From Cypionkella aquatica (GTDB lineage: Bacteria; Pseudomonadota; Alphaproteobacteria; Rhodobacterales; Rhodobacteraceae), in assembly GCF_030161095.1 (NCBI RefSeq), contig NZ_BSPP01000004.1, forward strand, positions 124,001-188,000: a stretch of DNA of 64,000 bases, written 5' to 3'. This document shows positions 26,746 through 36,027 of the stretch, one piece after another. Under the pieces are notes generated by a model. That model had not been told where the DNA came from. It saw nothing but the letters and a program-made list of their open reading frames with translations, and searched no databases. Position 1 is the stretch's first letter; each line of letters starts with the position of its first letter. The position numbers were made by a program, and so were the translations under genes.

Positions 26746-27797
26746 GCCAGCTCCGCCTCAAGCGCCGGAAGCGCTGTCACGAAGGCATCCCATGCCACCG
26801 GCGGCGCATCTTTGCGATAGCCGAAGATCTGCAGGATCAAACCGCCCTCGGCATCAAAGGCCTCAATGGAAATCGCATCGCCGCGCTGCGTCGGCTTGAT
26901 CACGCGCCAACATTCGGCGATGTGATCGGCACGCAGATGCAGGTTGAAGCGCGGGTCCATTACATTGATCCAAGGCCCCATCGGCACTATTTTTTCGACC
27001 ATCCCGCCATGAATCTGGATACAGCCCGCGTTGCCAACAAAGATCATCAGCGGAATCTTCTGATCAGCCGCCGCATGCAGAACCTGCGTGATCGCATCGC
27101 GCGCAATCGGTGCAGCAAACGGCGCACCAACCATGCGGTTCGCGCCCAGACGGTTGAACTTCAACCGATGTGTCAGGCGCAGAAACTGATGCGTGTCGGT
27201 CATCGCCTTCCATTCGGTGCGCAATTCTTCAAGCCGTGCCGCGTCGCCCTTCGGGCCTTCAACCGGGGCGCGCGCAGTCAAGGTCAGGCTGCCCGACTGT
27301 TCCGGCAGGCGCAGCGCCGCGACCAAAGCATCAAACGCCACGGCATCCGAAGCTGCGTTCAGATGCACCTTGTGCACCGCATCGCCCGCCGCATCGAAGA
27401 CCTGAATACTGCGCTTCGGGCCATCCTCGCCCGCGTCGACCAACGCAAAGCCGAATTTCCAATGGCTGGGGAACATCCGCATATCAATTTCGGAGCCCAG
27501 CACCATCGACGCATGCGCGCCCGAGTGGTAATCCTTGTAGATGCCGCGCCGCTCGTGGACGCAGCTTTCATTGCGGGTCAGCGCCAGCACATCGCCAAGA
27601 TTGCCCAACAGCGGAAACAGCGCATCGGGCGCCGCATTGATCGCAGTGGCAGTATGGCCGACATAAGCCGCCACCAGCTCGGCCTCGGTGATTCCCTGCA
27701 GTGCTGCAAAATCGCGTGCGCGTGCCTTGGGGTTTTCAGCGCGCAAGGCGCGAATCTGCTCGGGGGTATGCGTGCTGGGGGTATGCGTGTTGGCCAT
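26742..27797 (-). CDS. hmuS: haem-degrading/haem-trafficking protein HmuS
   Basis: HemS/HmuS/ChuX family, 351 aa, cytoplasmic. Two related halves are visible: SCVHERRGIYKDYHSGAHASMVLGSEIDMRMFPSHWKFGFALV in the first and IHGGMVEKIVPMGPWINVMDPRFNLHLRADHIAECWRV in the second. The family takes haem from the transporter and in some members releases its iron. First gene of the leftward hmuSTUV operon, divergent from hmuR across 217 nt. The start is preceded by TAGGAT. Confidence 0.93.
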   Translation of the reverse strand: MANTHTPSTHTPEQIRALRAENPKARARDFAALQGITEAELVAAYVGHTATAINAAPDALFPLLGNLGDVLALTRNESCVHERRGIYKDYHSGAHASMVLGSEIDMRMFPSHWKFGFALVDAGEDGPKRSIQVFDAAGDAVHKVHLNAASDAVAFDALVAALRLPEQSGSLTLTARAPVEGPKGDAARLEELRTEWKAMTDTHQFLRLTHRLKFNRLGANRMVGAPFAAPIARDAITQVLHAAADQKIPLMIFVGNAGCIQIHGGMVEKIVPMGPWINVMDPRFNLHLRADHIAECWRVIKPTQRGDAISIEAFDAEGGLILQIFGYRKDAPPVAWDAFVTALPALEAELA

Positions 27798-27891
27798 GCC
27801 AGAATCCTAACGTTTGCAGGGAGGCGCGGGTCTGGCGGGCCGAACGGGCGTGGCTGGAGCGCAAGGGTCCGATATATCTTCAGGGATATAC

Positions 27892-27953
27892 TTGACAGTT
27901 ATAGTCTGGCTTTTTATGAGCTTATTCTTGACAGATCAAGTCGGAATATATTC
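27892..27953 (+). promoter_or_regulatory. hmuR promoter region with two dyads
   Basis: TTGACA (27892-27897), a 17-nt spacer and TATGAG (27915-27920) make a good sigma-70-type promoter toward hmuR. Just downstream lie an inverted repeat CTTGA/TCAAG with a 4-nt centre (27927-27940) and a 10-bp palindrome GAATATATTC (27944-27953). Both are well placed to bind an iron or haem regulator. Which dyad is used, and by what protein, cannot be told from sequence alone. The motif shared by hemP and the imelysin operon is not found here. Confidence 0.5.
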
Positions 27954-28014
27954 TGCCGCCAGCTTGCACCCCGGCAAAGCCAGCCATTTGCAGACCCCTT
28001 AACAAGGAACGCAC

Positions 28015-30129
28015 ATGCTGCCTCGCCGTACACCCGCCCTGCGCGGACAACTTCTGCTATCAACCTTTGCGATTGCCCTGATCGCTGCCCCCGCCGCCGC
28101 CCAAGAAACCCCCGCCGCCGATGACGGCGTATTTCAAATGCTGGGCCGGATGATTTTCGGCGCAGGCACCGCGAAAGTCGCCATCGACACGCCGCAAGCC
28201 GTCACCGCGCTTGAACAGGCCGACATCGACCAAAAGCAACCCAAAACCCTGTCAGACCTGCTGAAAGGCGTGCCCGGCGTGCAGACCGCTGGCGCATCGG
28301 CGCGTCCACTGGGCCAAGCGTTCAACATCCGAGGCATCGGTGCGACCGAGCAAGCCGCCTCGGAAGACCGGATCAAAGTCACCATTGACGGCGCGCCAAA
28401 GTTCTTTGAGGGCTACCGCATGGGCGCATTCTTTGGCGATCTGGAGCTGTTCAAGCGGGTTGAAATTCTGCGCGGCCCAGCCTCGTCAACGCTTTACGGC
28501 ACCGGCACCATCGGCGGCGTCATCGCCTTTACCACCAAAGATGCCAGCGATTTCCTTGCAGATGGCGAAACCACTGCCCTGCGCTTCAAAGGTGATTACG
28601 GGTCCAACGGCGATTCCACCGGCGCTGGCGTGATCTTGGCGCATCGTGCGGGCAATGCGGAATTTCTGGCCTCGCTGCACAAATCTGACAGCGGTGTGCT
28701 GAAAGACGGCGCTGGCAATGACATCCTTGGCACCGAATTTGACGGCACCTCGGCCTTGCTGAAAAGCAAATTCAGTTTTGGTGAGGCCGACGACCAATCC
28801 GTGACATTGTCCTATTCGCGCAGCTCGGCCGATCTGAAAAACACCCAAGTGGTGCAAACCGGCGGCTCGGCGTTCTTCTCGGTCTTTGGTCTGGCCGATA
28901 TCGCCACCACCGACGACACCGCCACCGTCACCTATAGCCACGGCGTCGCGGGCAATGATCTGCTCGATTTGAAGGTGCAACTGTCTTACACCAACACCAC
29001 TGTGGATAAATCCAACTTCCATGACGGTGCGTTCAGTTGCGGTCCGGGCAACCTTGCGATCCTGTGTGACAGCACCTACGGCTATGAAACCTTCGCGCTT
29101 AAGGTCGAGAACACCGCCGATCTGTCCTTTGGCGGCTGGCAGAACTTCCTGACCACAGGTGTGCAATTCACCGAACAGACGCGCACTGCGTCTTCGACTT
29201 CGGGCAACTTCGCGTTCCATCCCGAAGGCAAAGACAGCAAGGTTGGCGTCTATGCGCAGGGTGAATTCACCCTCAATGAACGCTTTGTGCTGATCCCAGG
29301 TATCCGCTTTGACTTCGGCGACCGGGACCCTTCGGCTGCAGTGATTGCGGCGGGCGGGGACGCGACCAATGACACCGCGATGTCGGCCTCTCTGGCGGCT
29401 TTGTATAAGTTCACCGAAACCTTCTCGGTGTTCGCATCCTATTCCACCACCGAGCGGATGCCGACGCTGGACGAACTTTACACCAGCAGCGGCACCCAAG
29501 CGGCAAGCTTTAACCTTGAAAAGGAAAAGGCCGAAACCATCGAGCTGGGCTTCACGGTTGATAAGCAAAACCTGATTTCCGAAGGCGATGTGCTTCAGGT
29601 GAAAGCCACTGCTTTCCACAACGATCTGGAAGACCTTATCACCCGCAACACCGGCGCGCCTGCTGGCACCGCTTATTATACCAACATCGGCAAAGCCGCG
29701 ATCTGGGGCGCTGAACTGGAAGCCTCTTATGATGCCGAGCGTTGGTTCGCCTCTGCATCATGGAGCAGCGTCAAGTCGCAAAACCGCGTCACTGGCGCGC
29801 AACTGGCTGAAACACCTGCGGAAAACGTATCGCTGTCCTTGGGCATGAAATTGCCAGAGCAAAATCTGACACTCGGCTGGCGCGGTTATTACTTTGACGA
29901 AATCAGCACTGGTGCAGCAACCACGACGGGCAACGCGCTGGCGGGCAAATCCTATGACACCCACGATCTGTTCGTGGCGTGGAAGCCGGATGAAGGCGCT
30001 TTGCGCGGTCTGGAAGTCAACTTCGCGGTCGAGAACATGTTCGACAAAGCCTATATCAACAACCTCGCCTTGGATAACGGCGTTGGCCGGAACTACAAAA
30101 TCTCGGTCGCCAAGTCGGTGACTTGGTAA
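28015..30129 (+). CDS. hmuR: TonB-dependent haem receptor HmuR
   Basis: Outer-membrane TonB-dependent receptor, 704 aa. Signal peptide ends [10 protein letters not shown]. The plug domain includes [22 protein letters not shown] and [26 protein letters not shown]. The barrel ends in the expected aromatic residue (SVAKSVTW). The haem-receptor FRAP/NPNL region appears as [37 protein letters not shown]. Start preceded by AAGGAA. Its stop overlaps the exbB start as TAATG, so it is cotranscribed with exbB-exbD-tonB. Confidence 0.95.
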   Translation: MLPRRTPALRGQLLLSTFAIALIAAPAAAQETPAADDGVFQMLGRMIFGAGTAKVAIDTPQAVTALEQADIDQKQPKTLSDLLKGVPGVQTAGASARPLGQAFNIRGIGATEQAASEDRIKVTIDGAPKFFEGYRMGAFFGDLELFKRVEILRGPASSTLYGTGTIGGVIAFTTKDASDFLADGETTALRFKGDYGSNGDSTGAGVILAHRAGNAEFLASLHKSDSGVLKDGAGNDILGTEFDGTSALLKSKFSFGEADDQSVTLSYSRSSADLKNTQVVQTGGSAFFSVFGLADIATTDDTATVTYSHGVAGNDLLDLKVQLSYTNTTVDKSNFHDGAFSCGPGNLAILCDSTYGYETFALKVENTADLSFGGWQNFLTTGVQFTEQTRTASSTSGNFAFHPEGKDSKVGVYAQGEFTLNERFVLIPGIRFDFGDRDPSAAVIAAGGDATNDTAMSASLAALYKFTETFSVFASYSTTERMPTLDELYTSSGTQAASFNLEKEKAETIELGFTVDKQNLISEGDVLQVKATAFHNDLEDLITRNTGAPAGTAYYTNIGKAAIWGAELEASYDAERWFASASWSSVKSQNRVTGAQLAETPAENVSLSLGMKLPEQNLTLGWRGYYFDEISTGAATTTGNALAGKSYDTHDLFVAWKPDEGALRGLEVNFAVENMFDKAYINNLALDNGVGRNYKISVAKSVTW

Positions 30130-30923
30130 TGCGCAAACTTGGCGCTCTTATCATAGGGGCGGGCCTTCTGGCCCCCCCTGCTTTTGCCCAAGGCCTTGCC
30201 TCGGATCTGGCTGCGCCACATGCGCCCAGCACTGATCTGTTCAGCATCATCCTGTCTGCGCATTGGGTCGTGCAGGCGGTCATGGTGATGCTGGCCGTGG
30301 CAGCCTTTGCGGCGCTGACCATCATGGTGCAGAAGATCGCCGAACTGACGCTGGCCTTTCGCGCCCTGCGCCGCTCTGCCCAACAGCTGACCACCGCGAC
30401 CACGCTTGCCGCAGCCGTGCGCGGCCTGCACGGCCAGCGCGATGCAGCCAGCCAAATGGCGCGCGTCGCCGCCGATGAATTCGCCAACCTGTCCGAATTT
30501 CCCACCGACTCCGCCTATGCGCATGCCGCCCAACAGCGCACCCGCCTTGCGATGGACCGGATCGAGGCCGGGGCCTTGGCGCGTCTGCGCGCAGGGTCGG
30601 GGTTGCTGGCCTCTATCGGGGCGACCTCGCCCTTTATCGGGCTGTTCGGCACCGTGTTCGGCATCATGAACGCCTTCCTTGCGATTGCCGAAACCAAGAC
30701 CACCAGTCTGGCCGTCGTCGCACCCGGCATTGCCGAAGCCCTTTTCGCCACCGCCATCGGCCTGCTGGCTGCGATCCCGGCGGTGCTGATCTACAACGGC
30801 CTGTCGCGCGCGGTCATCGCCTATCGCCGCAAGCTGGCCGATTCCGCTGCCCAGATCGAGCGTCTGCTCAGCCGCGACATCGACCGCCGCCACGCTGCAC
30901 AATCCCCCCAAACCACGGGCTAA
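30129..30923 (+). CDS. exbB: ExbB-type proton channel protein
   Basis: MotA/TolQ/ExbB family inner-membrane protein, 264 aa. It has an N-terminal signal-like segment ([17 protein letters not shown]), an extra periplasmic stretch, then three membrane segments; [26 protein letters not shown] and [27 protein letters not shown] carry the conserved channel residues. It energises TonB with ExbD. ATG at 30129 overlaps the hmuR stop. A dedicated Ton system for the haem receptor is indicated by the operon. Confidence 0.93.
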   Translation: MRKLGALIIGAGLLAPPAFAQGLASDLAAPHAPSTDLFSIILSAHWVVQAVMVMLAVAAFAALTIMVQKIAELTLAFRALRRSAQQLTTATTLAAAVRGLHGQRDAASQMARVAADEFANLSEFPTDSAYAHAAQQRTRLAMDRIEAGALARLRAGSGLLASIGATSPFIGLFGTVFGIMNAFLAIAETKTTSLAVVAPGIAEALFATAIGLLAAIPAVLIYNGLSRAVIAYRRKLADSAAQIERLLSRDIDRRHAAQSPQTTG

Positions 30924-30926
30924 AAC

Positions 30927-31373
30927 ATGGCGATCACCCCCAGCACCAGCCGCGATGACGAAGATGATGCGATGGCCGATATCAACGTCACGCCATTTAT
31001 CGACGTGATGCTGGTGTTGCTGATTGTGTTCATGATTGCAGCCCCGCTTTCGACCGTGGATGTGCCGCTGAACCTGCCGTCATCCTCAGCAGCCGCGACC
31101 GAGCGACCCGAAGATCCGGTCTGGCTTTCGCTTGCCCCGGATCTGACGCTGACCTTGGGCAACCAGCCCCTAAGCGAGACCGAACTGCAAGCCGCCCTTG
31201 ATGCTCAGACCAAAGGCAAACGTGATGTGCAGGTGTTTCTGCGCGCCGACCGCGTCGTGCCCTACGGCGATCTGATGACCGTGCTGGATCAGTTGCGCAT
31301 GGCGGGCTATCTGAAAGTGGCCCTCGTCGGATTGCAAAGCACCACTGCCGCACCAACGCAGGTGACACCATGA
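30927..31373 (+). CDS. exbD: ExbD/TolR-type energy transducer
   Basis: Single-span inner-membrane partner of ExbB, 148 aa. The cytoplasmic N-terminus and span read [25 protein letters not shown], with the essential Asp in [10 protein letters not shown]. The C-terminal periplasmic domain includes [33 protein letters not shown]. It starts 3 nt after exbB, and its stop overlaps tonB as ATGA. Confidence 0.95.
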   Translation: MAITPSTSRDDEDDAMADINVTPFIDVMLVLLIVFMIAAPLSTVDVPLNLPSSSAAATERPEDPVWLSLAPDLTLTLGNQPLSETELQAALDAQTKGKRDVQVFLRADRVVPYGDLMTVLDQLRMAGYLKVALVGLQSTTAAPTQVTP

Positions 31374-32323
31374 GCAAACAGTTCCGCAACTGCCCGATGT
31401 CCTGCCCAATTGCCGCCGCAGCGCAACCGCAACGCGCGTGGCTCAGCTGGACGCTTTCGGCGACCACGACCGCGCTTATCCTGAGTGCGGCCAGTGCCTT
31501 GGCGCTGACCTCTCATTCCACGCCCATCATGGATCAGCCGATTTACCTGACCCTGCCGCCCGCTCCCGCTGCCGCCGAAAGCGTCGCCGCGATGACCGAC
31601 CCCGCCCCGGTTGCCAGCGCCGAGGCCCCGCCCCAAACCGCCGCAGCCCCGCCGGATGCGGCAGAGCCCGACACCGCTCCTGATCTGCCGCCCGCGCAAC
31701 CGCTGGCCAAGCCCAGCCCGCCCGACATGCCAAAACCCAACACCTTGGCCGATGCCAAACCTAACCCGGACACCGCGCTGCCGCTGCCCGATCCCTTGCC
31801 CACCCCCGACGCGATGCCCGCAGCAGCCAAGCCTTTGCCAATAGAAAAGCCACCAGAGCCTGCAAAGCCAAAGCCTGCAAAGGCAAAAAAGCCGGCGAAG
31901 ACTGCCGATAAGCCGAAAAAGGCTGATAAAAAGCCCGCCAAAGCTAAGACCCAGAAATCCGACGAACCGGCCCCGAAGAAAACCACCAAAGCCGATGCGT
32001 CGGCCCCAAGTGCGGGGGGTGCGACGGCCGCAGTAAAGGGCGCAAAAGCAGCGGCGCAGGGGCAATCCCCGGCAGCTTACCAGAAAGCTGTGATGAAAAA
32101 GATCCGCGCCACCAAACGCCCGACCAGCCCCGGCAAAGGCATCGCCGTTGTGGGCTTTGCAATCTCGGCAAGTGGTGGTCTGTCGGTGGTGAAAATCGTG
32201 AAAAGCTCGGGCAATCCGGCGCTGGATTCCGCCGCAGTCAGCCATATCAAACGCTCGGCCCCGTTCCCGGCCCCCCCCGCTGGCACCTCGGCGCGTTATT
32301 CGTTCGAGTTTGTGGGAAAATAG
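31370..32323 (+). CDS. tonB: TonB energy-transducer protein
   Basis: TonB family, 317 aa. It has a short cytoplasmic start, one membrane span (about residues 24-45), a long Pro-rich segment and then a Lys/Ala/Pro-rich segment (about residues 150-215) that crosses the periplasm. The C-terminal domain SPAAYQKAVMKKIRATKRPTSPGKGIAVVGFAISASGGLSVVKIVKSSGNPALD is typical of TonB. Last gene of hmuR-exbB-exbD-tonB; it ends 2 nt from the convergent DUF1513 stop. Confidence 0.92.
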   Translation: MSKQFRNCPMSCPIAAAAQPQRAWLSWTLSATTTALILSAASALALTSHSTPIMDQPIYLTLPPAPAAAESVAAMTDPAPVASAEAPPQTAAAPPDAAEPDTAPDLPPAQPLAKPSPPDMPKPNTLADAKPNPDTALPLPDPLPTPDAMPAAAKPLPIEKPPEPAKPKPAKAKKPAKTADKPKKADKKPAKAKTQKSDEPAPKKTTKADASAPSAGGATAAVKGAKAAAQGQSPAAYQKAVMKKIRATKRPTSPGKGIAVVGFAISASGGLSVVKIVKSSGNPALDSAAVSHIKRSAPFPAPPAGTSARYSFEFVGK

Positions 32324-32325
32324 CC

Positions 32326-33396
32326 TTAAGCCAATGCGATCAAGTGGTTATCCCACAAAGTCGCGTTGCGGCTCAGCGGCATCAAACCAGCGTGACCATA
32401 GCCCCAAACCCCGCCCTGCCCATCGGTCAACCGCAAGTCATCGCCCACCGCCGCCGCTCCCGAAACATCGGCGCGCTGATCTGTTGCCAGCCATTGCCCT
32501 GCCCCATTAAACAGCATCACCACCCCCGCCGGGGCCGAGGTCAGCGCGATCAGATCGCTCGCACTACTGACCGCAATCGAGCCTGCATATCCTTTCATCG
32601 CATATGCCTGATCATCAGGGGGCGGGCAAAGCACGGGGGCAGCCCCCGGCACCCACAGGCCCAGTTGCGCCACAGGCTCGAACGGATCGCCTTCCCACTG
32701 CATCGCAAACGCCACGCCGTCGCCCAGCAGCGCCAGATGCCGGATCGAATTTTGGTGCAGCGCGTCTTCCAGTTCCACCTGATCCAGCAGTGCGCCTTCG
32801 GGCGAGAGCAAACTCAGGTTGGGTCGCATCACATCGACATTCAGCTTGGTGCGGTCGCCGGGGTCGGTTTCAATCCCGCCATTCGCCACCACGATCCGGC
32901 CATCCGCCAACCGCCTGATATCATGCGGGCCAATGCCGTGGCTGTCCCATTCAGCGATCCGAGTGAACGCCGCAGTCTCCCACAGCCCAATCCGCCCCGC
33001 CGAGCCTTCCGCCACCACCTCAGATGTCATCAGCAAGCTGCCATCCATCGAAAACGCGCCATGGCCGTTGAACTGCCGCCCCTCAGGTGGGGTCAGTCGG
33101 TGCCGCGTCACCCCGGTCAGACAATCCAGCACCAAGGCAAAGGTGCCCGGACGCCGCGCGAAGGCCACCGCCAATGCCTGTGACGGATGCGCCGCCGCCG
33201 CGTGGCCGCGCGCGGGTAAGCCAATCTCGAACAGGCTATCACCCGCCGCACTTAGGCCATGCAGCACAAAGTCATCGCCCAGTTTACCCGCCGCCAGAAA
33301 GGCTGGCGAGCCGACCTCGGCCCAAGACACCCGCGGCAAGCTGGCCGCCGACAAGCCAGAGGCCAGCCCCGCCAGAAATGCCCGCCGCGTCGCCAT
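32326..33396 (-). CDS. DUF1513 family protein, probable Tat substrate
   Basis: DUF1513 beta-propeller-like protein, 356 aa. The N terminus MATRRAFLAGLASGLSAASLPRVSWAE has a twin-arginine signal, so the folded protein is likely exported. Inside are propeller-like strands such as FNGHGAFSMDGSLLMTSE and HGIGPHDIRRLADGRIVVANGGI. Family members sit with imelysin and di-haem proteins in iron-limitation operons; function unknown. Start at 33396, 1 nt past the stop of the preceding gene. Last of five genes in the operon. Confidence 0.87.
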   Translation of the reverse strand: MATRRAFLAGLASGLSAASLPRVSWAEVGSPAFLAAGKLGDDFVLHGLSAAGDSLFEIGLPARGHAAAAHPSQALAVAFARRPGTFALVLDCLTGVTRHRLTPPEGRQFNGHGAFSMDGSLLMTSEVVAEGSAGRIGLWETAAFTRIAEWDSHGIGPHDIRRLADGRIVVANGGIETDPGDRTKLNVDVMRPNLSLLSPEGALLDQVELEDALHQNSIRHLALLGDGVAFAMQWEGDPFEPVAQLGLWVPGAAPVLCPPPDDQAYAMKGYAGSIAVSSASDLIALTSAPAGVVMLFNGAGQWLATDQRADVSGAAAVGDDLRLTDGQGGVWGYGHAGLMPLSRNATLWDNHLIALA

Positions 33397-33397
33397 G

Positions 33398-34384
33398 TCA
33401 GTCACCATCCGCCGCGTTAAAGCCGATGCCGACGTCCAATTCAGGCCCAAGCTCGGCCAGCACCGTGATATCCAGCGCCGCGATGGCTTGCTGCAAAATC
33501 TCGACCTTCAGGCGTCCTCCGGGTGTAGCAACACCCGCGAAAACCGGATCATTCAAGCTCTTGGCCTGCGTGATGGCGCGGTCAAAGCCTGCCAAGGTCT
33601 GCGGCGCATCCGGGGTCAGCGTTACCACCATCGCGCGCAAAGCTTGCAACGACAACAAGACGTTGCGCAGACTGCGACCCGAGGCCACCGCCTCGGCGCG
33701 CTCGGGTCGCGGCTTGTCGAACGTGCCCAGTGGCCGCGCCAGCCGCTGATCTTTGTCAAACTCCAGCCCCGCCACGATCTGAGTAAACATCACCTGCCGC
33801 ACCTCTGGCCGGGTCTGATAAGTCGTGTTGCCCGCCGCACCAGCCGTCAGCACGGTTTTGGCATAGCCGTTCAGCCAAGCCTCATTGATCTGATGCGCGA
33901 TACGGGCCAGATCCAGCGTGGTGGCGCGGATCAAATCGCACGGGTCGGCGGGCAAAGGCTCTGCCGGATACAGCAGACGCTCCAGCCCGGTCAGGCCGCG
34001 CGCCGCCACCGATTGGTCGGGAAAATGCGCGGGCGTCAATTGCAACGGATCGCCCAACAGCAAGCCGCGCTGCGCCTTGGCACCCGAGCCTTTCGGGTCG
34101 GGCCAGAACGCAATCGCCACCGAATGGCCATCTGCCTCTGCCGGACCAAAGCGCAAATGCTGCACGCCCAACCAAGCATCATAGGCGGCATTGAAGCCCG
34201 GCTTCAGCCCCTCAGCCTTGCAGTTTTGCGCCGCTTCATCCGACAAAGCCTGCGTCGCCGCCGCAAAATCGGCATAGCCGGGCAGAATATGATCGGAAAC
34301 CGTCTGCTCAAAATCCGCCAAAGCCGGGGTGGCGCAGATCGGCAAAGCACAGCACAGCGAAAGCAGTATTGGGCGCAGCAGCAT
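33398..34384 (-). CDS. imelysin family protein with altered GxHxxE motif
   Basis: Second imelysin-like (M75) protein of the operon, 328 aa, with signal peptide MLLRPILLSLCCALPICATPALA, so periplasmic. The family motif GxHxxE appears as GLTGLE (Gly130, Thr132, Glu135): the His is replaced by Thr, while IrpA in the same operon keeps it. FGPAEADGHSVAIAFWPDPKG and FNAAYDAWLGVQHLRFG are typical of the shorter imelysins that accompany di-haem proteins. Probably iron-related rather than a peptidase. 2 nt downstream of the di-haem gene. Confidence 0.87.
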   Translation of the reverse strand: MLLRPILLSLCCALPICATPALADFEQTVSDHILPGYADFAAATQALSDEAAQNCKAEGLKPGFNAAYDAWLGVQHLRFGPAEADGHSVAIAFWPDPKGSGAKAQRGLLLGDPLQLTPAHFPDQSVAARGLTGLERLLYPAEPLPADPCDLIRATTLDLARIAHQINEAWLNGYAKTVLTAGAAGNTTYQTRPEVRQVMFTQIVAGLEFDKDQRLARPLGTFDKPRPERAEAVASGRSLRNVLLSLQALRAMVVTLTPDAPQTLAGFDRAITQAKSLNDPVFAGVATPGGRLKVEILQQAIAALDITVLAELGPELDVGIGFNAADGD

Positions 34385-34386
34385 GA

Positions 34387-35895
34387 TTACAAACTTTCAA
34401 GAAAAGCGATGATGGCGTCACGGTCGTCTTTCGGCAGCGCCACCACGGCGTCGCGGCTGGCCTGCGCCTCGCCACCATGCCACAGCACCGCTTCCAGCAG
34501 ATTGCGCGCGCGCCCGTCGTGCAGAAACTCGGTGTGACCCGAGACGTGCGCCGTCAAACCAATCCCCCACAGTGGCGGAGTTTTCCATTCGCTGCCCGTC
34601 GCACGGCCCTCGGGGCGGTTGTCGGCCAGCCCCGGCCCCATGTCATGCAGCAACAGATCGGTATAGGGCCAGATCAACTGAAAGCTCTGCTCGGGCTGAT
34701 CTTTCAAGCGGTCGGTGACATATTTTGGCGTATGACAGGACGTGCAGCCGCTGTCATAGAACACCTGCTTGCCGCGCAAAATCTGCGGATCATCGACGCC
34801 CCGACGCTCTGGCACACCCAGATTGCGGGCATAAAATGTCACCAGATCAAGGCTTTGGTGATCTACCTCCAGCCCATCGCGCACGCCGGGCTCTTGCCCG
34901 CTGATGGCCGCCCGACAAGCGGTCTGCGCGGCGGTGCAATCGCCCCAAGGATCGGTGTGCAAAGCGGTGGAAAGCCCCATATCGCCCTGAAACGCCGCCG
35001 CGGATTGATCGCGGATCGCGGCTTTGCCACCTTTGAAGCCAAACCGCCCCAGCATGGGCGCACCATCAGCGCCAGCCGGAACCATGCTTGCGCGGCCCGA
35101 GATACCATCACCATCGGCATCCTCTTCGTCGACCTGCGCCAGAATATCAGCCTCGGGGATCGCTTCCAGCAGCCCCAAGCCGATCATCTGCGGCGCAATG
35201 CGTGGCGACAGCATCACATCGCTCGCCATCGGCCCATACCCCAGATCGGCCACAGAATAGCGCGGCGCGCGCAAAGACACCACGCTGCCATCGGCCAGCG
35301 TCACCGGCACCTCAGTATAATCAATCACCATCCGGCCTTCCGACGCGATCCCGGTCGCGGCGAAATCCTGAAACTGACCGCCATAGGTCGGCTCGTCTTG
35401 CGTCGCCAGCCAATCCTTGATCTCGGCAGGATTGCCGCCCCCCGGCACCGACAGCCGCAGAAACATCGACACAGCGCTTTCCTGCGGCCCCGGCACATGG
35501 CCACGCCCGTCTTTCAAATGGCAATCCTGACAGCCGCGCGCATTGAACAGCGGCCCCAGCCCGTCTGATGCCAAAGTCGAGGCCGGCGACGGCACCCAAG
35601 CCTTGGTGAACAACGCATTGCCAAGGTTGAAATTCATCTGCCGGTCAAACGCCATATTGCCGGAAAACTGCGAGAACGCATCCGCTCCGGGCCGCACCCG
35701 CACCGAGGCAGCTCCACCCGATTTGGCCTCAAACATCTCGGCCTTGCTGAAATCCTGTGGCGCAGCCAGCACCCGCGCGATCCGCGCAGTCTCGGCCGCC
35801 GTGCGCGGGATCACTTGCAACGGCATATCTTCGGGGCCTTGGGCAAGGGCTGGCCCGCCTGCCACCGCCAATACAATCGTCAGGACGCGGCGCAT
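34387..35895 (-). CDS. di-haem cytochrome c family (thiol oxidoreductase-like) protein
   Basis: Periplasmic c-type cytochrome, 502 aa, with signal peptide MRRVLTIVLAVAGGPALAQ. Two CxxCH haem sites: CQDCH (Cys122-His126) and CTSCH at about residue 387. NARGCQDCHLKDGRGHVPG and YDSGCTSCHTPKY are typical of the di-haem proteins annotated as thiol oxidoreductases that accompany imelysin. Its redox partner is unknown. Start at 35895 with AGGGAAG upstream. Flanked by the two imelysin genes in the same operon. Confidence 0.9.
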   Translation of the reverse strand: MRRVLTIVLAVAGGPALAQGPEDMPLQVIPRTAAETARIARVLAAPQDFSKAEMFEAKSGGAASVRVRPGADAFSQFSGNMAFDRQMNFNLGNALFTKAWVPSPASTLASDGLGPLFNARGCQDCHLKDGRGHVPGPQESAVSMFLRLSVPGGGNPAEIKDWLATQDEPTYGGQFQDFAATGIASEGRMVIDYTEVPVTLADGSVVSLRAPRYSVADLGYGPMASDVMLSPRIAPQMIGLGLLEAIPEADILAQVDEEDADGDGISGRASMVPAGADGAPMLGRFGFKGGKAAIRDQSAAAFQGDMGLSTALHTDPWGDCTAAQTACRAAISGQEPGVRDGLEVDHQSLDLVTFYARNLGVPERRGVDDPQILRGKQVFYDSGCTSCHTPKYVTDRLKDQPEQSFQLIWPYTDLLLHDMGPGLADNRPEGRATGSEWKTPPLWGIGLTAHVSGHTEFLHDGRARNLLEAVLWHGGEAQASRDAVVALPKDDRDAIIAFLESL

Positions 35896-36027
35896 CCGGG
35901 TCTTCCCTATATCAGTTGGCACCGCAGCGCTCGCGTGCAAGGCGAAGCGCTGCGCCACCTGCCTACACAGAATGGGTTTCAGCGCCTTATCCCTGCCAAA
36001 AGCAAGCACAAGGCGCTGACAAAGGCG

